64,000 nucleotides of DNA from assembly GCF_042648145.1 (NCBI RefSeq), contig NZ_JBHRWV010000002.1:186001-250000 (forward strand), in the 5' to 3' direction. The notes below the pieces were generated by a model. That model did not search any database. It was not told the DNA's origin and saw nothing but the letters and a program-made list of their open reading frames with translations. The stretch is from Salinicoccus sesuvii (GTDB lineage Bacteria > Bacillota > Bacilli > Staphylococcales > Salinicoccaceae). Positions 42,963 through 51,134 of the stretch are shown here, one piece after another (position 1 is the stretch's first letter; each line of letters starts with the position of its first letter). A program made the position numbers and the translations under genes.

Positions 42963-43236
42963 ATTGGATGTGGGCAGATATTTCATCAAGTAGTGCATCG
43001 GAATATTCGAAGTAGCATTCCTTCTGCTCATTATTTTCGTCGGATGCATCATCATCGGGCACAATGTCAAGCCTGATAAGTTTCTCGCCTTCGTCGAAGA
43101 AAGGTAATGTTTGATCTGCATATTCATCTGTCAATCTGCTGTATAATGCTACCGCTTCGTTCTCTTCTTTATAAGTGGTGCTTTTCACAAGTACTTCTTG
43201 GCCGGACTCTTCAACTTTAGATATTTTTATATTCAT
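42961..43236 (-). CDS. Small acidic protein of unknown function
   Basis: Unrecognised 91-residue cytoplasmic protein. It starts MNIKISKVEESGQEVLVKST, contains a run of Asp/Glu/Asn (PDDDASDENNEQKE) and ends YSDALLDEISAHIQ. No membrane segment, signal or cysteine pair; one Cys only. A very good minus-strand ribosome site (AGGAGGCG) supports it as a real gene. Divergent from the M42 peptidase, with a small palindrome in the shared upstream region. The pattern of beta strands then acidic loop does not tell a function. Confidence 0.75.
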   Translation of the reverse strand: MNIKISKVEESGQEVLVKSTTYKEENEAVALYSRLTDEYADQTLPFFDEGEKLIRLDIVPDDDASDENNEQKECYFEYSDALLDEISAHIQ

Positions 43237-43310
43237 AAAGGTAACGCCTCCTAGGGTATTTCTGTCTCCATCTATAACGATGATATCAACTTATCTTGGA
43301 TATGTGTATC

Positions 43311-43325
43311 AATATGGTCCATATT
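43311..43325. promoter_or_regulatory. 15-base palindrome in a divergent promoter region
   Basis: AATATGGTCCATATT: two exact 7-base arms around one base, between the divergent small acidic gene and the M42 peptidase gene. Could be an operator; no known consensus recognised. Confidence 0.3.
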
Positions 43326-43386
43326 ACGAAAACTGAAATAGTTTATGATAGAATAGAAGTATCTTAGTGAGACAAGGAGACTGATT

Positions 43387-44460
43387 ATGGATAGACAACT
43401 GGAAATGATGAAAAGCCTGACAGATGCACATGGTATTTCAGGCTTCGAATACGATGTAAAAAAGGTGATGCAATCATACCTAGAGCCCGTTAGCGATGAG
43501 CTCGTACAAGACAATCTTGGGGGCATCTTCGGCAAGCGTAGTGCGAAGAACGGTTCACGCACATTGCTTATCGGCGGACACCTTGATGAGATCGGTTTTA
43601 TGATTACAAGAATCGACGACAATGGATTCATTCGTTTTACCCCAATCGGTGGATGGTGGAACCAGGTCATGCTGTCACAGCGTATGAATGTGGTAACAGA
43701 CTCAGGTGTTCTGACCGGTGTCATCGGTTCCAAACCACCGCATGTCCTATCACCTGAAGCGCGTAAAAAGCCGGTTGATATGAAAGATATGTTTATCGAT
43801 ATTGGTGTTTCTTCGAAAGAGGAAGCAGAGAATGCCGGTGTTAAGGTCGGAGATATGATTACGCCGCATTGTGACTTTACAGAAATGACCAACAAAGACT
43901 ACCTCCTGGCCAAAGCTTGGGATAACAGGTTTGGCTGTGCACTGGCGATTGAAGTCTTGGAATCTGTTAAAGATGAGGACATCAACATCAATCTGGTTAG
44001 TGGAGCGACTGTTCAAGAAGAGGTTGGCTTACGAGGCGCTAAGGTTGCAGCCAATAAAGTGAAGCCGGATTTGGCAATCGCTGTAGATGTCGGCATCTCC
44101 TGGGATACACCGGGTATGAGTGAGAAGGACGGTACCGGCAAGATGGGCGACGGACCACTCGTTCTGCTGCTTGATGGATCAAATATTGGACACGTCGGCT
44201 TCAGAAGACATGTGGAGAAGCTCGCTAAAGAAAAAGATATCCCTGTACAATGGTCTGCGATTACAGGTGGGGGAACAGACTCCGGTGCATTCCATGTATC
44301 CAATGAAGGGGTACCATCAATCTCTATCGGTGTACCGCTCAGATACATGCACTCCAATGTATCCATCCTAAATAAAGAAGACTACAACAATGCTGTCCGC
44401 CTCGTGACTGAAATTGTCCGGTCACTTGACGACAGTAAGGTGGAAGAGATCATTTGGTAG
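43387..44460 (+). CDS. M42 family metallopeptidase / endoglucanase-like aminopeptidase
   Basis: Cytoplasmic zinc (or cobalt) aminopeptidase of 357 residues, like Bacillus YsdC. Metal and catalytic motifs of the M42 group are visible: GGHLDEIGFMI (about 61-71), KAWDNRFGC (about 177-185), the catalytic EEVGLRGA (about 213-220), AVDVG and GGGTDSGAFHVSNEG near 297-311, with a final YMHS carrying the last His ligand. AAGGAG precedes the ATG. It overlaps the next gene by seven bases. Peptide substrates cannot be predicted; members form tetrahedral dodecamers. Confidence 0.92.
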   Translation: MDRQLEMMKSLTDAHGISGFEYDVKKVMQSYLEPVSDELVQDNLGGIFGKRSAKNGSRTLLIGGHLDEIGFMITRIDDNGFIRFTPIGGWWNQVMLSQRMNVVTDSGVLTGVIGSKPPHVLSPEARKKPVDMKDMFIDIGVSSKEEAENAGVKVGDMITPHCDFTEMTNKDYLLAKAWDNRFGCALAIEVLESVKDEDININLVSGATVQEEVGLRGAKVAANKVKPDLAIAVDVGISWDTPGMSEKDGTGKMGDGPLVLLLDGSNIGHVGFRRHVEKLAKEKDIPVQWSAITGGGTDSGAFHVSNEGVPSISIGVPLRYMHSNVSILNKEDYNNAVRLVTEIVRSLDDSKVEEIIW

Positions 44461-45197
44461 AACCGAAATACATCACGTCAAAAGACAATCCACGCGTCAA
44501 GGAGATGAAAAAGCTCCAGTCAAAAAAATATCGTAGGAAACTGGATCAGTTTCTAATCGAAGGGGCACATCTTATCGAAGAGGCGATTGCGCATGGTCAG
44601 AAGGTCCAGTCGCTCGTATTTTTGGAAGATTATGACCATGGGGAGTATGATGCACATGGAATTGAAACATTTATAGTGAATGAAGGGGTAATGAAAACCC
44701 TGTCCTCACTTGAGACCCCACCGGGTATCATGGCGGTCGTTTCTTATGTGCCACCAGAAACGGCCGGTCGCCGTGTCTTGCTGCTCGATGGCATTCAGGA
44801 TCCCGGTAACTTAGGTACACTGCTGCGCACGGCGGATGCTTTTGGATTCGATCGTGTCATTTTATCTCGGGATACAGTCGATGCTTTTAGTGATAAGGTG
44901 CTCCGTAGTGCCCAGGGCAGTACATTCCATATCGATATTACGACGATGGATGCAGCCGAGGCGGTGCAGCAGTTCGATGGCGCTGTCTTCGCAACGGATC
45001 TCGAAGGTGCCACCCCACTTGACGCAGTTGAAGCACAAGCCCCTCTGATGGTCATCCTCGGCAACGAGGGTAGAGGTGTGTCTGAAATGGTGCTCGCCCA
45101 GGTGGAGCGGAAAATAAAGATAGAAATGCCGGGCGCAAGTGAAAGCTTAAATGTGGCAATCGCTGGTGGTATCATCATGCACCATTTCAAAGCTTGA
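44454..45197 (+). CDS. TrmH/SpoU family RNA 2'-O-methyltransferase
   Basis: SPOUT-class methyltransferase of 247 residues. An N-terminal RNA-binding domain (about 1-95: SKDNPRVKEMKKLQSKKYRR, FLIEGAHLIEEAI) precedes the knotted SpoU domain with LLLDGIQDPGNLGTLLRTADAFG (motif 1), LGNEGRGVSE (motif 2) and MPGASESLNVAIAGGI (motif 3). Matches the Bacillus YsgA group, which modifies 23S rRNA or tRNA; target not determinable. The start is TTG at 44454, about nine bases after AAGGTGG, overlapping the M42 stop, so translation is coupled. Ends just before the pheS leader. Confidence 0.92.
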   Translation: MVEPKYITSKDNPRVKEMKKLQSKKYRRKLDQFLIEGAHLIEEAIAHGQKVQSLVFLEDYDHGEYDAHGIETFIVNEGVMKTLSSLETPPGIMAVVSYVPPETAGRRVLLLDGIQDPGNLGTLLRTADAFGFDRVILSRDTVDAFSDKVLRSAQGSTFHIDITTMDAAEAVQQFDGAVFATDLEGATPLDAVEAQAPLMVILGNEGRGVSEMVLAQVERKIKIEMPGASESLNVAIAGGIIMHHFKA

Positions 45198-45221
45198 TTT
45201 TTACAAACTTTGATTTATAAT
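45194..45221 (+). promoter_or_regulatory. Sigma-A promoter of pheST
   Basis: TTGATT (45194-45199), 16-base spacer, TATAAT (45216-45221), overlapping the stop codon of the methyltransferase gene. Confidence 0.75.
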
Positions 45222-45227
45222 AATTCT

Positions 45228-45460
45228 ATAGATGAATACAAAGCTTCAAAAGAAGCCGGACATAAATGATTCAGGAATCCGACACAGGGAGCGCAGTACA
45301 TAGACTGGAATGCTGCGCACGGATAGAATCAGGGTTCACCTGGCAGATGGAGCAATGGGATGATCCCTTATCTTTTTAGAAGTGTCTGTATTTTACTATG
45401 CAGAAAACCAGGTGGTACCGCGGAAACTCCGTCCTTGTATATAAGGACGGAGTTTTTATT
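45228..45460 (+). ncRNA. T-box leader of pheST
   Basis: Leader of about 250 bases with the T-box core AGGTGGTACCGCGG (45410-45423) followed by a terminator: AAACTCCGTCCTT (45424-45436) and its complement ending at 45455, with T-run. Uncharged tRNA-Phe is the expected ligand from the downstream genes. The specifier loop was not resolved by eye. Confidence 0.92.
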
Positions 45461-45480
45461 TATATTGAAGGAGTGAGACA

Positions 45481-46548
45481 ATGGATACAGCAGGAATTAC
45501 GGATGTTAGAAAATCATTCGATGATGATATATCGAAAGTCAGCAACATAGAGGAACTCCAGCAGCTTAAAGTGGCTTTTCTAGGCAAAAAGGGCAAAGTG
45601 ACCGAGCTAATGAAAGGCATGAAGGCTCTCTCAAAGGAAGAGCGACCTGAATATGGTGCGAAGGTGAATGAGGTACGCACATATATCACAGAAGCAATTG
45701 AAAGCAGAAGCGAAATTATGGAAGCCGCCGCGCTTGAAGCAAAATTGCAAGAAGATGCTATTGACGTAACACTGCCAGGTAGAACCTTCAACCTTGGCAG
45801 TCCACATCCTTTGAGTCGCACTGTCGAAGATATCGAAGACTTTTTCTTAGGACTTGGTTACGAGATTGTAGAAGGATATGAGGTCGAAACGGACTACTAT
45901 AACTTTGAAGCACTCAATCTGCCGAAGTCTCACCCGGCCCGCGACATGCAGGATACTTTCTACATCTCAGAGGAAACACTGATGAGAACTCATACATCAC
46001 CTGTACAGGCCCGAACTATGGAGTCGAAGAAAGGGCAAGGACCAGTAAAAATAATTTGCCCGGGTAAAGTTTACAGAAGAGACAGCGATGATGCGACACA
46101 CAGCCACCAATTCACCCAAATCGAAGGGCTTGTAGTCGATAAGCACATCCGTATGAGCGACCTTAAAGGGACACTTGAGCTTTTCGCGAGAGAGATCTTC
46201 GGGGCAGAGCGGGAAATTCGTCTGCGTCCAAGCTACTTCCCGTTCACAGAACCAAGTGTCGAAGTAGATATATCATGCTTCAAATGTAAAGGTGCAGGGT
46301 GTAATGTATGCAAAGGTACCGGCTGGATAGAAATACTTGGTGCGGGTATGGTGCATCCAAATGTATTGGAAATGGCTGGTTTCGATCCAGAAGTCTACTC
46401 AGGATTCGCTTTTGGCATGGGACCTGATAGGATTGCGATGCTGAAATACGGTATCGAGGACATTAGACACTTCTATACGAACGACGTAAGATTCATCAAT
46501 CAATTCAAAGCAACAGAAGATGGTGGTGCGACTAATGAAAGTATCTAG
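45481..46548 (+). CDS. pheS: Phenylalanine--tRNA ligase alpha subunit
   Basis: Catalytic subunit of the heterotetrameric PheRS (355 residues). An N-terminal coiled coil (about 1-90) binds tRNA. Class II motifs include PRTFNLGSPHPLSRTVEDIEDFF-like region, KIICPGKVYRRDSDDATHSHQF split around the motif 2 loop, and motif 3 GFAFGMGPDRIAML. AAGGAG precedes the ATG. Overlaps pheT by 14 bases. Controlled by the T-box leader. Confidence 0.98.
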   Translation: MDTAGITDVRKSFDDDISKVSNIEELQQLKVAFLGKKGKVTELMKGMKALSKEERPEYGAKVNEVRTYITEAIESRSEIMEAAALEAKLQEDAIDVTLPGRTFNLGSPHPLSRTVEDIEDFFLGLGYEIVEGYEVETDYYNFEALNLPKSHPARDMQDTFYISEETLMRTHTSPVQARTMESKKGQGPVKIICPGKVYRRDSDDATHSHQFTQIEGLVVDKHIRMSDLKGTLELFAREIFGAEREIRLRPSYFPFTEPSVEVDISCFKCKGAGCNVCKGTGWIEILGAGMVHPNVLEMAGFDPEVYSGFAFGMGPDRIAMLKYGIEDIRHFYTNDVRFINQFKATEDGGATNESI

Positions 46549-48931
46549 AGAATGGCTCAATGAATGGATTCCAAATGAAGTGCCGGTGGGTACGTTGGCA
46601 GAAAAAATTACACGTGGTGGCATTGAGGTCGATGAAATCATCGATTACGCCTCCGAAGTGAAAAATCTTGTGGTCGGCTACGTGAAGACGGTATCGCAGC
46701 ATCCAGAAGCGGATCGCTTGAGAATATGCCAGGTAGATACAGGTGACGAAACACATCAGATCATCTGTGGGGCACCGAATGTCGAAGCTGGTGCCTACGT
46801 AGTTGTCTGCAAAGTTGGTGGTAGACTGCCGGGCGGTATCAAGATTAAACGCGCCAAGCTGCGTGGTGAAGTATCAGAAGGCATGATCTGTTCACTCGAA
46901 GAGCTTGGAATCAAAGAAGATCATGTCCCGACTGAATATCAGAACGGCATCTTCATTTTCCAAGAGGCGCGGAAACCTGGTGAAGATGCACTGAGTGCAT
47001 TACTACTAGACGACCAAGTAATGGAATTTGATCTCACGCCAAACCGCAAGGATGCACTCAGCATGGCGGGTGCAGCATATGAGGCCCGCGCACTTTTCGG
47101 TGGAGAAGTTAAAGTGCCAACCCATGAAGTGACTGAAGGATCCGAAACAACTTCTCTTGAAGTAAGGAATGCGGACGTTGACGCTGTGCCGTACTATGGT
47201 GCACGTGTTGTAGAAAATGTAAAAATAGCCCCTGCACCAACATGGATGCAGATGCGGCTAATCAAAGCGGGCATTCGTCCGATCAACAATGTTGTTGATA
47301 TATCCAACTATGTACTGCTTGAATTTGGCCAACCGCTCCATATGTTCGACCGCGATCAGATCGGCTCGGATGAAATTGTTACACGTTACGCGCATGATGC
47401 GGAGAAGATGACGACACTGGATGGCAAGGAGAGAACCCTTCAGAGTGAAGATATCGTAATCACTAACGGCAAGGAACCGATTGCGCTGGCAGGTGTAATG
47501 GGTGGCGAATTTTCCGAGGTAACGGACCAGACGACAAATGTCGTCATAGAGTCTGCGGTCTTTAATCCAGTCTCTATCCGTAAGACAAGCGGCCGGTTAA
47601 ACTTGAGAAGTGAGGCCTCGGCGAGATTTGAAAAAGGTGTCTCACATGAATTCGTCGTGCAGGCACTGGATCGTGCTGCATTGTTGCTGGAACAGTATGC
47701 TGGCGGCACTGTTGCGTCGTCAATCATATCTGACGGGACACTTAGTGTCGAAGATACGGAAATCAGCATAACGGAGGCATTCATCAATGCCCACCTTGGC
47801 ATGACACTGACGACGGAGGAAATTCAAGATACACTCTTTAAACTTGGGCTTGAAGTGGAAGTTTCTGATGAGACACTCCTCGTCTCCATTCCATCGCGCC
47901 GCGATGATTTGAAAATTAAACAAGACATCACCGAAGAAGTGGCAAGAATATATGGATATGACGCACTTCCTTCATCTATGCCTGCAGCAAGCACAACTTC
48001 AGGCAAACTGACGGACGAACAGAAGAAGACGCGCATCGTTCGCCACCAGCTCGAATCTCTCGGTCTTTCCCAGACAATCAACTATGCTCTGACCAGCCGC
48101 GTGCAAGCGGAGCAGTTCAACGAGCTGGAAGGCACTGTCGAACTGTTGATGCCGATGAGTGAAGATCATGCAGTGCTCAGAAAAAGCATGATCCCACACC
48201 TGATCGACAACGTCGTCTATAACAAAAACCGTCAGCAGAAGGATATCCAATTCTATGAAATCGGCAGGATATTCAAGTCTAACGGACACGGTGCACTGCC
48301 TGAGGAGCGGGAAATGCTTGCTGGTATTCTTACTGGTGAGATGAACCGTACCGATTGGCTCGGAACGAAAGTACCGGCAGATTTCTTTGCAGCTAAAGGC
48401 GTCGTTGAAAGCGTACTTGAAAAGCTCGGCCTTACGGGTAACGTGCGCTACGAACGATCTGCGAGATTTGATGCACTGCATCCTGGCAGATCTGCAGATG
48501 TTCTGCTCAACAATGAACGCATCGGGTTCATCGGGGAATTGCATCCTAAGTTCGCCCAACAAAATGACCTTGATAGAACAGCAGTGTTCGAAGTCGATCT
48601 GAATCGACTGCTGTCGGTCAAGCAGGGGAACATCATCTATGACCAGCTCTCGAAATACCCTTCTATCACACGAGATATTGCGCTTGTGGTTGATGACACG
48701 ATGGCCGCCGATACACTGGTACGCACAGTTGAGGCAGCAGCTAAAAAGTACCTAGTTGATGTATTTGTCTTTGATGTCTACGAGGGCGATAACATGGAAG
48801 CAGGGAAGAAATCCATCGGGCTTAGACTCACTTACTTGAACAAGGAAGATACACTAACGGATGAAGAAATAGAAAAGCAGCATACACCAGTCTTGGAAGC
48901 GCTGGAGTCAAATGGTGCACAAATCAGATAA
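46535..48931 (+). CDS. pheT: Phenylalanine--tRNA ligase beta subunit
   Basis: Beta subunit (798 residues) with an N-terminal tRNA-binding OB domain (about 40-150), B3/B4 editing region (about 200-400), B5 domain (about 405-475), catalytic-like core and C-terminal ferredoxin-fold anticodon-binding domain (DQLSKYPSITRDIALVVDD to the end). The start MKVSREWLNEWIP lies inside the pheS 3' end; the earlier in-frame start at 46520 lies before the GGTGGTG ribosome site. Terminated by a strong hairpin. Confidence 0.97.
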   Translation: MKVSREWLNEWIPNEVPVGTLAEKITRGGIEVDEIIDYASEVKNLVVGYVKTVSQHPEADRLRICQVDTGDETHQIICGAPNVEAGAYVVVCKVGGRLPGGIKIKRAKLRGEVSEGMICSLEELGIKEDHVPTEYQNGIFIFQEARKPGEDALSALLLDDQVMEFDLTPNRKDALSMAGAAYEARALFGGEVKVPTHEVTEGSETTSLEVRNADVDAVPYYGARVVENVKIAPAPTWMQMRLIKAGIRPINNVVDISNYVLLEFGQPLHMFDRDQIGSDEIVTRYAHDAEKMTTLDGKERTLQSEDIVITNGKEPIALAGVMGGEFSEVTDQTTNVVIESAVFNPVSIRKTSGRLNLRSEASARFEKGVSHEFVVQALDRAALLLEQYAGGTVASSIISDGTLSVEDTEISITEAFINAHLGMTLTTEEIQDTLFKLGLEVEVSDETLLVSIPSRRDDLKIKQDITEEVARIYGYDALPSSMPAASTTSGKLTDEQKKTRIVRHQLESLGLSQTINYALTSRVQAEQFNELEGTVELLMPMSEDHAVLRKSMIPHLIDNVVYNKNRQQKDIQFYEIGRIFKSNGHGALPEEREMLAGILTGEMNRTDWLGTKVPADFFAAKGVVESVLEKLGLTGNVRYERSARFDALHPGRSADVLLNNERIGFIGELHPKFAQQNDLDRTAVFEVDLNRLLSVKQGNIIYDQLSKYPSITRDIALVVDDTMAADTLVRTVEAAAKKYLVDVFVFDVYEGDNMEAGKKSIGLRLTYLNKEDTLTDEEIEKQHTPVLEALESNGAQIR

Positions 48932-48933
48932 AA

Positions 48934-48966
48934 AAAGGCGATCACAATGTGATCGCCTTTTTTTAT
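48934..48966. terminator. Bidirectional terminator pheT / luxS
   Basis: AAAGGCGATCAC and GTGATCGCCTTT pair perfectly around AAT; A-runs and T-runs flank both sides, between convergent pheT and luxS. Confidence 0.9.
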
Positions 48967-49431
48967 CTATTTTGCAAAAACAACATCCCAGCCATCTTTT
49001 TTGTCAAGCATGCCTTTAGCAATTTCCTTGGCACCTTCGAGACTGTGACTCGCTGCCCAGCCGCACTGGACTTCATTACAGGCAGGCACTTCGGAGGCCT
49101 CAAGCACATCATTCAGTGTACGCTCGATGACGGCACTGATATGGTCGAAGTTATCGTCGTTTAGAACTGAAAGATAAAATCCTGTCTGACAACCCATCGG
49201 ACTCAAGTCCACGACCTTTTCATGATGGTTTCTGATATTTTCAGCCATTAGGTGTTCGAGAGAGTGCAGACCCGGCATTTCCATGTGTTCTTTGTTTGGT
49301 TGGCAGAAGCGGATATCGTATTTGTAGATGACATCTCCGTGCTCACCTTCACTTTTTCCGGCAAGGCGTATATAGGGAGCGTCTACTTTCGTGTGATCCA
49401 GGTTAAAACTTTCAACATTCATTTTTGGCAT
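48967..49431 (-). CDS. luxS: S-ribosylhomocysteine lyase LuxS
   Basis: Cleaves S-ribosylhomocysteine to homocysteine and the autoinducer-2 precursor DPD (154 residues). Metal site is the H-x2-E-H motif His56-Glu59-His60 with Cys123 (NEVQCGWAASHS); catalytic Cys81 is in LSPMGCQTGFY. Sequence is very close to staphylococcal LuxS. The ATG at 49431 (MPKMNVESFNLDH) follows AAGGAGA; the longer in-frame reading is rejected. Monocistronic, convergent with pheT. Confidence 0.97.
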   Translation of the reverse strand: MPKMNVESFNLDHTKVDAPYIRLAGKSEGEHGDVIYKYDIRFCQPNKEHMEMPGLHSLEHLMAENIRNHHEKVVDLSPMGCQTGFYLSVLNDDNFDHISAVIERTLNDVLEASEVPACNEVQCGWAASHSLEGAKEIAKGMLDKKDGWDVVFAK

Positions 49432-49500
49432 ATCTATTCTCCTTTTAATCAATGATTAATGTAATAATAAATGAAAATCATTGGCATCTCAATGATGGTT

Positions 49501-50190
49501 TCATTTATTGCGCTTTTTCTGCTCAAGTAAATCCAGAACCTTCTGCCTCGATTTGAAATGCTTCTTCGTCAGGTTGTCGACATAATCCATGCCATGTTTG
49601 CTGGCAAGTTGGGCCGCGAACTGATCCGTCTTCTGGCTGGCACCTCTCGGCACATCCTTTTTCAAGTGCTGGTTCAGGTTGTCCATCTGTTCTAGATACT
49701 TGCTACGGGCGAGTATACTGGCGCACGCCACTGCTATAGATTTCGACTCAGCTTTCGTCTCCTGGTGAATGAGATTGAGCTGGAAAGGTTCCGGCACATA
49801 TTTTTTATAGGCATTCTCCGTCGTGAACTGGTCGATGACGATCGCTTCGAGCGCATCCTGTGCACTAGACTCAAGCTTACCGTGAACATTTCTGATGCAG
49901 TGGTCATGCAGTACAGCTTTCAATTTGACGATGTTCCAGCCTTCATCGATCTTTTTGTTGTAAGAGGGGTTGTCCAGTATAACAAGGGAGTAGTGGACGA
50001 TGTGGATAATATCAGCGGCGAGCTTGTGGACTGTGCCATTCGACAAGTTCTTAGAATCCTTTACACCGAGTTCGCGCAACAAAGCGACTTTTTCTTTTGG
50101 TACGTGTACAGCACATACCGTCATCGGTCCGAAATAGTCACCAACACCGGCCTCATCGCTACCAATTGTATTCAACATATCATAGTTCAT
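49501..50190 (-). CDS. rnhC: Ribonuclease HIII lacking the N-terminal domain
   Basis: Cleaves RNA in RNA-DNA hybrids. The catalytic domain is of HIII type: IGSDEAGVGDYFGP with Asp12-Glu13, VIDQF with Asp120 and KAESKSIAVACASI with Glu148, so all four acidic residues are present. Bacillus and S. aureus RnhC are about 310 residues with an N-terminal TBP-like substrate-binding domain of about 80. Here the start MNYDMLNTIG gives 229 residues. Only 120 bases separate this start from the divergent zapA start, so the missing domain cannot fit there. The open frame continues upstream through zapA on the other strand but shows no TBP-like sequence. The AAAGGA ribosome site is moderate. Confidence 0.9.
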   Translation of the reverse strand: MNYDMLNTIGSDEAGVGDYFGPMTVCAVHVPKEKVALLRELGVKDSKNLSNGTVHKLAADIIHIVHYSLVILDNPSYNKKIDEGWNIVKLKAVLHDHCIRNVHGKLESSAQDALEAIVIDQFTTENAYKKYVPEPFQLNLIHQETKAESKSIAVACASILARSKYLEQMDNLNQHLKKDVPRGASQKTDQFAAQLASKHGMDYVDNLTKKHFKSRQKVLDLLEQKKRNK

Positions 50191-50310
50191 AATTATTCTG
50201 TCCTTTGTGTTTTTTCGCGTGCATATACTTGTGTAACCTGTAGTGGATAAGTATAATAAATTAATGATAACATATAAGAGCTGAAACTTTGGATAGGGAG
50301 GCAATGTCAG

Positions 50311-50568
50311 ATGGCAGAATATAAAAACCGCATTGCTGTCGTAATAAATGACCAGCAGTATACACTGGTCGGAGAAGACAACCCTGAACATATACGGTAT
50401 GTTGCAGGACTGGTAGATAATAAAATTAGAGAAATCGGTATGAAGAATGCAGGACTTGATACCACCAGGAAGGCAGTGCTTACAGCGGTAAACGTCATGG
50501 ATGAATACGTAAAACTGACTGAGAAGCACGAGGCGCTGCTGGAAGAAATGGAACAACAAGGAAAGTGA
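50311..50568 (+). CDS. zapA: Cell division protein ZapA
   Basis: FtsZ-ring stabilising protein of 85 residues: N-terminal beta region (KNRIAVVINDQQYTLVGEDNPEH split by turns) then a long helix (AGLVDNKIREIGMKNAG and VMDEYVKLTEKHEALLEEMEQQ) that forms the coiled-coil dimer. GGGAGG precedes the ATG. cvpA begins four bases after the stop. The zapA-cvpA-polX-mutS2 string is as in Bacillus and Staphylococcus. Confidence 0.93.
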   Translation: MAEYKNRIAVVINDQQYTLVGEDNPEHIRYVAGLVDNKIREIGMKNAGLDTTRKAVLTAVNVMDEYVKLTEKHEALLEEMEQQGK

Positions 50569-50572
50569 TATC

Positions 50573-51106
50573 ATGACACTGCTCATATTGATTCTGCTCA
50601 TCATAGGAATGGTCATCGGATACCGCAGGGGTATTATACTGCAACTCCTTCATCTAATCGGTACGATTTCCGCCATCATCATCTCTGCCATGAACTATGA
50701 AAGGCTCGCTGAGCGCCTGGACATGATCCTGCCTTATCCGTCGATGTCCCAAACGGTCTCAAGCTCGCTTCTGCCTGAAATAGCAGATGCAGAGTTCGGC
50801 TTCTACAGAATGGGTGCATTCTTCATGATATTCGTGGTTGCCAAAATTGTGATACAGCTCATCGTTAGTGCTTTTGACTACCTTCAGCAAGTCAATGCAT
50901 TCGGACGTACGGGCGACGTAATCGGAACAGTACTCGGCTTGATTGAAATGGTCTACTTGTTGGTAGTCATCCTCGTCATGGCAAGTCTGGTCCCACTCGA
51001 TTTTTTACAGGAAACAATAGGGAACTCAGGGCTTGCACGATTCCTGATGGACAATACTTTCATTATTTCCGACAAGTTCATAGAATGGTTACAGACTGAG
51101 TCATAG
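50573..51106 (+). CDS. CvpA family membrane protein
   Basis: Integral membrane protein of 177 residues with four hydrophobic segments (about 2-18, 24-42, 82-105 and 118-140), as in CvpA/YshB. Position after zapA and before polX matches Bacillus YshB. E. coli CvpA is needed for colicin V secretion and envelope tolerance; the role in Gram-positive bacteria is not known. AAGGAAAG upstream of the ATG. Confidence 0.88.
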   Translation: MTLLILILLIIGMVIGYRRGIILQLLHLIGTISAIIISAMNYERLAERLDMILPYPSMSQTVSSSLLPEIADAEFGFYRMGAFFMIFVVAKIVIQLIVSAFDYLQQVNAFGRTGDVIGTVLGLIEMVYLLVVILVMASLVPLDFLQETIGNSGLARFLMDNTFIISDKFIEWLQTES

Positions 51107-51134
51107 AAATATGGCTCTTTTTTTGGAGGTCAAT

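Noticed and set aside
50191..50616. N-terminal 142-residue extension of the rnhC open frame
   Set aside because: It runs antisense through zapA and part of cvpA, has no TBP-like sequence, and the ribosome site and conserved start lie at 50190.
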